A DNA stretch of 24,511 nucleotides from Methylomarinum sp. (lineage in GTDB: Bacteria; Pseudomonadota; Gammaproteobacteria; Methylococcales; Methylomonadaceae). Made by a program: the position numbers and the translations under genes. Below the pieces are notes generated by a model. The model saw only the letters and a program-made list of their open reading frames with translations, was not told where the DNA came from and searched no databases. The stretch covers positions 1 through 24,511 of the forward strand of contig WTAG01000235.1 of the NCBI GenBank assembly GCA_013139755.1, read 5' to 3'. Shown here one piece after another: positions 22,456 to 24,511 of the stretch (position 1 is the first letter of the stretch; each line of letters opens with the position of its first letter).

Positions 22456-23747
22456 CTATTTAAAACTATCCGCAACAATACTGTTCAACCATTTTTTGGC
22501 ATAAATCGCTTCAAGTGATAATGTTTTTTCATTAGTATTGCTGGTCACCCCACCAGCCCCTTTAACTTTAATTATTTCACCTTGTTGATTTAGCTTGTAA
22601 ACCATCGCAATAGAAATACCTTGATCTGCGGTAATTAAGCTATAACAAGTGTTAACCCAGACAGGGTCAGAGGGTTCTATTTCATTAAGCAAGCTAACAA
22701 CAGCAAAGGCGCAGACTTTTGCTTCAGCATTCGCAGCAAAGGCTGACTTTGGTATCGGTGTTTGTATCGATGCATCACCAATAACATGAATGTTGGGGTG
22801 TAAAGTGGATTCACTGTTTTTGTGGTTAACGGGGCACCAGCCTGAGTCATCACAAAGTCCAGCTGTTTGGGCAATACTCGCTGCTTTTTGTGCAGGAATG
22901 TAATTTAAAACATCGGCTTTAAAAATATCCCCAAAATCAGTTTCTATTTGTTTGCTTTTAACATCAATTTTAACCACTGGATTGTCGGGGATTGAATGCC
23001 ATTCAATCATGCTGTTAGCACCACCGTATCCATAATGCTTTTCCCAGCCGTTAATAAATAGCTGCTGTTTCGAAAACTGGGTTTTAGGATCAAGAATTAT
23101 TATTTTTGATTTGGGTTTATGCTGCTTTAAATAATAAGCCATCATGCTGGCACGTTCGTATGGGCCGGGTGGGCACCTAAATGGATTGGGTGGTGCACAT
23201 ATAATGACAGTTCCGCCATTAGGCATGGCTTGCAGTTGTTTGTTTAATAGAGTTGTTTGGGGGCCTGCTTTCCAGGCATGAGGGATTAAGTGTGTGCTTG
23301 AATCATTATGGCCTTCGATAGGTTCCCAGCGAAAATCAATACCAGGCGATACAATTAATCGATCATAAAATATTTTTTGTTGGTCACTCAGAGTGACAAA
23401 GTGTTTTTCAGCTGTGATTGATGTTACTTTGTCATGTACTACTCGTATGTCATAACGACTTGCTAGTTGCTGATAAGAAACGGTAAGAGAGTTTAAGTTT
23501 TTCAAACCACTGAAAACCCAATTACTCCCTGGACAAGTAATATAGTGCTGTTTGGGTTCAATTAAGGTGATTTGAATATTTGGGTCTAGTTTTTTATGGT
23601 TTTGGCTGCTGTAGCTCCTCCAAAACCACCACCAATAATAACAACATGCGCTGAAGATGATGATTTAAATGCTTTATTTTGGCAGCCACTGACGAAAAGC
23701 CCTGCTGAGCTTCCTGATAATTGAATAAACCGCCGTCTAGAAAGCAT
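22456..23747 (-). pseudogene. fccB: Flavocytochrome c sulfide dehydrogenase flavoprotein FccB, split by a frameshift
   Basis: FccB oxidises sulfide with FAD and passes electrons to its cytochrome c subunit in the periplasm. It is encoded in two frames. From ATG 23745-23747 the N-terminus has a twin-arginine signal (RRRFIQLSG) and the FAD loop [10 protein letters not shown], then meets TAG right after a run of six A (T at 23590-23595). One added A restores [14 protein letters not shown] and joins the long downstream frame (to 22456). That frame holds the two redox-active cysteines, [10 protein letters not shown] and [12 protein letters not shown], the FAD segment HVIGDA, and the C-terminal domain. 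Total length would be about 430 residues, normal for FccB. A sequencing or assembly error, a true null mutation or transcriptional slippage are all possible. The start overlaps the cytochrome c stop (TAATG). Confidence 0.9.
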
Positions 23748-24040
23748 TAGTTTTGCTGGCTAAGGTAATAGGCAACAGCTTTTAATTCTTCATCGCTAAA
23801 GCCTTTGCTAATTCTATCCATGATTGATGAGCTTTTTTTATTGGTTTTAAAGGCTATTAGTGTTTGAGTTAATTCAGTCGCTGATAGATTAAGTCTGTTC
23901 AACTTCTCTCCGTGACAACTGTAACAGCTGTAGGCAATCGCTTTTCCTGTCACACCGGCAATAGAGTGTGAAGAGGGGATAGCAAATAGTACCGTAACGA
24001 TGATTTTTATAAATTGATTTTTTATCAGCGATTTACTCAT
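23747..24040 (-). CDS. fccA: Monohaem cytochrome c, FccA-like subunit
   Basis: This is a 97-residue exported class I cytochrome c. MSKSLIKNQFIKIIVTVLF is a signal peptide, cleaved probably after SIAG or nearby; CYSCHG is the haem c attachment site; and IMDRISKGFSDEELKAVAYYL provides the distal Met and the C-terminal helix typical of FccA and related small cytochromes. Its TAA overlaps the ATG of fccB (TAATG), and the pair forms the usual sulfide dehydrogenase operon. Only one haem site is visible, so it is the small type and not the dihaem subunit known from Allochromatium. I start at ATG 24038-24040. The open frame extends 44 residues further upstream, but that part is translated from an inverted-repeat element (24082-24253) and is not credible protein. 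Confidence 0.88.
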   Translation of the reverse strand: MSKSLIKNQFIKIIVTVLFAIPSSHSIAGVTGKAIAYSCYSCHGEKLNRLNLSATELTQTLIAFKTNKKSSSIMDRISKGFSDEELKAVAYYLSQQN

Positions 24041-24081
24041 AATCAGGCAATAGCAATATGGTTTTATGGGCGTGAGACTAA

Positions 24082-24253
24082 AGAGACCGTGAAAGTATTG
24101 GGTTTTAGCCCCCCTCTTTGGAAAAGAGGGGCTGGGGGAGATTTTATTACAAAACAATTCATTTAATATCAATGAGTTATTTTTTTATAAAATCCCCCTC
24201 AATCCCCCTTTTCCAAAGGGGGAGGTCAAAATAAGAATACTTTCACAGTCTCT
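24082..24253. repeat. Terminal-inverted-repeat element of 172 bases, miniature-transposon-like
   Basis: The ends AGAGACCGTGAAAGTATT (24082-24099) and AATACTTTCACAGTCTCT (24236-24253) are inverted with one mismatch. Inside them lie inverted GC-rich blocks of the type CCCCTCTTTTCC-AAAG-GGGG (24108-24146 and 24187-24225), each with its own hairpin. The centre is AT-rich and non-coding. CCCCCTTTTCCAAAGGGGG blocks of this kind are common dispersed repeats in many environmental bacteria. Confidence 0.8.
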
Positions 24254-24284
24254 AAAGCCTCATTTTCAAGCAATACCCAGAGGT

Positions 24285-24328
24285 TAGTTTATAGGATGCG
24301 CTTCGTGCCTCAGCACATCCTATAACTA
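24285..24328. repeat. Small palindrome downstream of the cupredoxin gene
   Basis: TTATAGGATGCGCT and AGCACATCCTATAA are inverted copies with one mismatch around a nine-base loop, extended by TAG/CTA at the ends. It lies 26 bases after the cupredoxin-gene stop on the minus strand and could form a hairpin at that transcript's end. It has no T run, so a terminator function is uncertain. Confidence 0.6.
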
Positions 24329-24353
24329 AAGCCTTCGCTCAAACTTATTGCCT

Positions 24354-24511
24354 TTATTTCAAAAATAAATCTGTAAACTTGGGCGCAGATATACCAGGAA
24401 TACTAGGTAAATCGCCTCGACCATTACCGACTTTAAGTTGGGCTTTCATGCCTTTTTCCATATGCTGGGCAATATCACAATGGACTAAATAGGTGAAATG
24501 ACTGCTGGGGA
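24354..24511 (-). CDS. Cupredoxin / multicopper-oxidase-like protein, C-terminal end
   Basis: The last 51 codons of a gene entering from the right edge. The translation contains HFTYLVHCDIAQHMEKGM. HC-x4-H-x4-M is the type 1 copper motif that ends multicopper oxidases (HCHxxxHxxxxM/L). In classic oxidases the residue after the Cys is a third His that bridges to the trinuclear copper site; here it is Asp. The protein could be a divergent oxidase, a copper nitrite-reductase relative or a cupredoxin-domain electron carrier, and the missing part would decide. It is on the same strand as the cytochrome c and fccB, but about 300 bases and two repeats lie between them, so co-transcription is unsure. 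Confidence 0.75.
   Translation of the reverse strand, partial: PSSHFTYLVHCDIAQHMEKGMKAQLKVGNGRGDLPSIPGISAPKFTDLFLK

Larger units (their letters stand above)
24041..24353. other. Intergenic stretch with two repeat elements
   Basis: These 313 bases between the cupredoxin gene and the cytochrome gene hold no coding sequence. They contain a terminal-inverted-repeat element (24082-24253) and a small palindrome (24285-24328). The cytochrome promoter should be in the first 40 bases or inside the element. No strong sigma-70 hexamer pair stands out. Confidence 0.6.

Noticed and set aside
22677..22874. Second minus-strand frame inside fccB
   Set aside because: It overlaps the fccB frame that carries the conserved redox cysteine and FAD motifs, and has no features of its own.
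24041..24172. N-terminal extension of the cytochrome c frame
   Set aside because: The added 44 residues come partly from the inverted-repeat element and lie ahead of a good signal peptide start at 24040.
1..24511. CRISPR arrays, tRNA or rRNA genes, complete transposase genes
   Set aside because: No regularly spaced repeats, cloverleaf-like sequences, rRNA segments or transposase motifs were seen on either strand.

Overview
This window comes from a moderately AT-rich gammaproteobacterium. The evidence is a MutS start divergent from a pncC (CinA C-terminal) gene, a PilA-type pilin with a sigma-54 promoter, flavocytochrome c sulfide dehydrogenase genes and an FSA-type aldolase. The repertoire would fit a sulfur oxidiser or a methanotroph-like lineage, but nothing here fixes the genus. 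Most of the window is one long polysaccharide or protein-glycan locus. Around it lie several palindromic repeats and an unusual number of damaged or remodelled genes.

Layout. 1-376 (-) is the mutS start. 410-1614 (+) holds a pncC gene fused in frame to a MNT-type nucleotidyltransferase domain. It overlaps a HEPN-partner gene whose reading frame is cut by TGA exactly inside the RX4HXY motif. 1756-12969 (+) is the main glycan block: a WcaJ-like initiating transferase, a viosamine-type aminotransferase with a TTG start, a WbqC-like protein, a second PLP-fold protein, a GNAT acetyltransferase, a PhyH-type dioxygenase, a methyltransferase, a Wzx-like flippase with a damaged or AUA start, a GNT-I-like glycosyltransferase, a radical SAM enzyme and a pyruvyltransferase-like protein. 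Most of these genes overlap or nearly touch. 12966-13156 carries the two ends of a lost gene. 13153-18581 (+) holds a GT4 gene, a Schlafen/AlbA_2 ATPase-like gene and three GT2 genes.

18666-21142 (-) pairs a Wzy_C-family O-antigen ligase/O-oligosaccharyltransferase with a type IV pilin. A bidirectional terminator separates them, and a good -24/-12 promoter lies upstream of the pilin. 21648-22322 (+) is fsa. 22456-24040 (-) is a monohaem cytochrome c followed by fccB, which is split by a one-base deletion in an A run. 24354-24511 (-) is the C-terminus of a cupredoxin/multicopper-oxidase-like protein.

How it may work together (inference). The WcaJ-like enzyme starts a lipid-linked glycan, the GT4/GT2/GNT-I-like enzymes extend it, and VioA, the GNAT, PhyH, methyltransferase, radical SAM and pyruvyltransferase-like proteins make or decorate unusual sugars. 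The Wzx-like protein flips it. No separate Wzy polymerase and no rmlA/rmlB genes are visible. The only ligase/polymerase-family protein sits beside pilA, so pilin glycosylation is a plausible destination. Genes at about 8500-12970 and 16000-17600 are visibly more AT-rich than the flanks, which suggests acquired segments.

The most unusual observations are the PncC-MNT fusion with its HEPN partner interrupted at the modification motif, the flippase start lesion, the fccB frameshift and the GT4 remnant.
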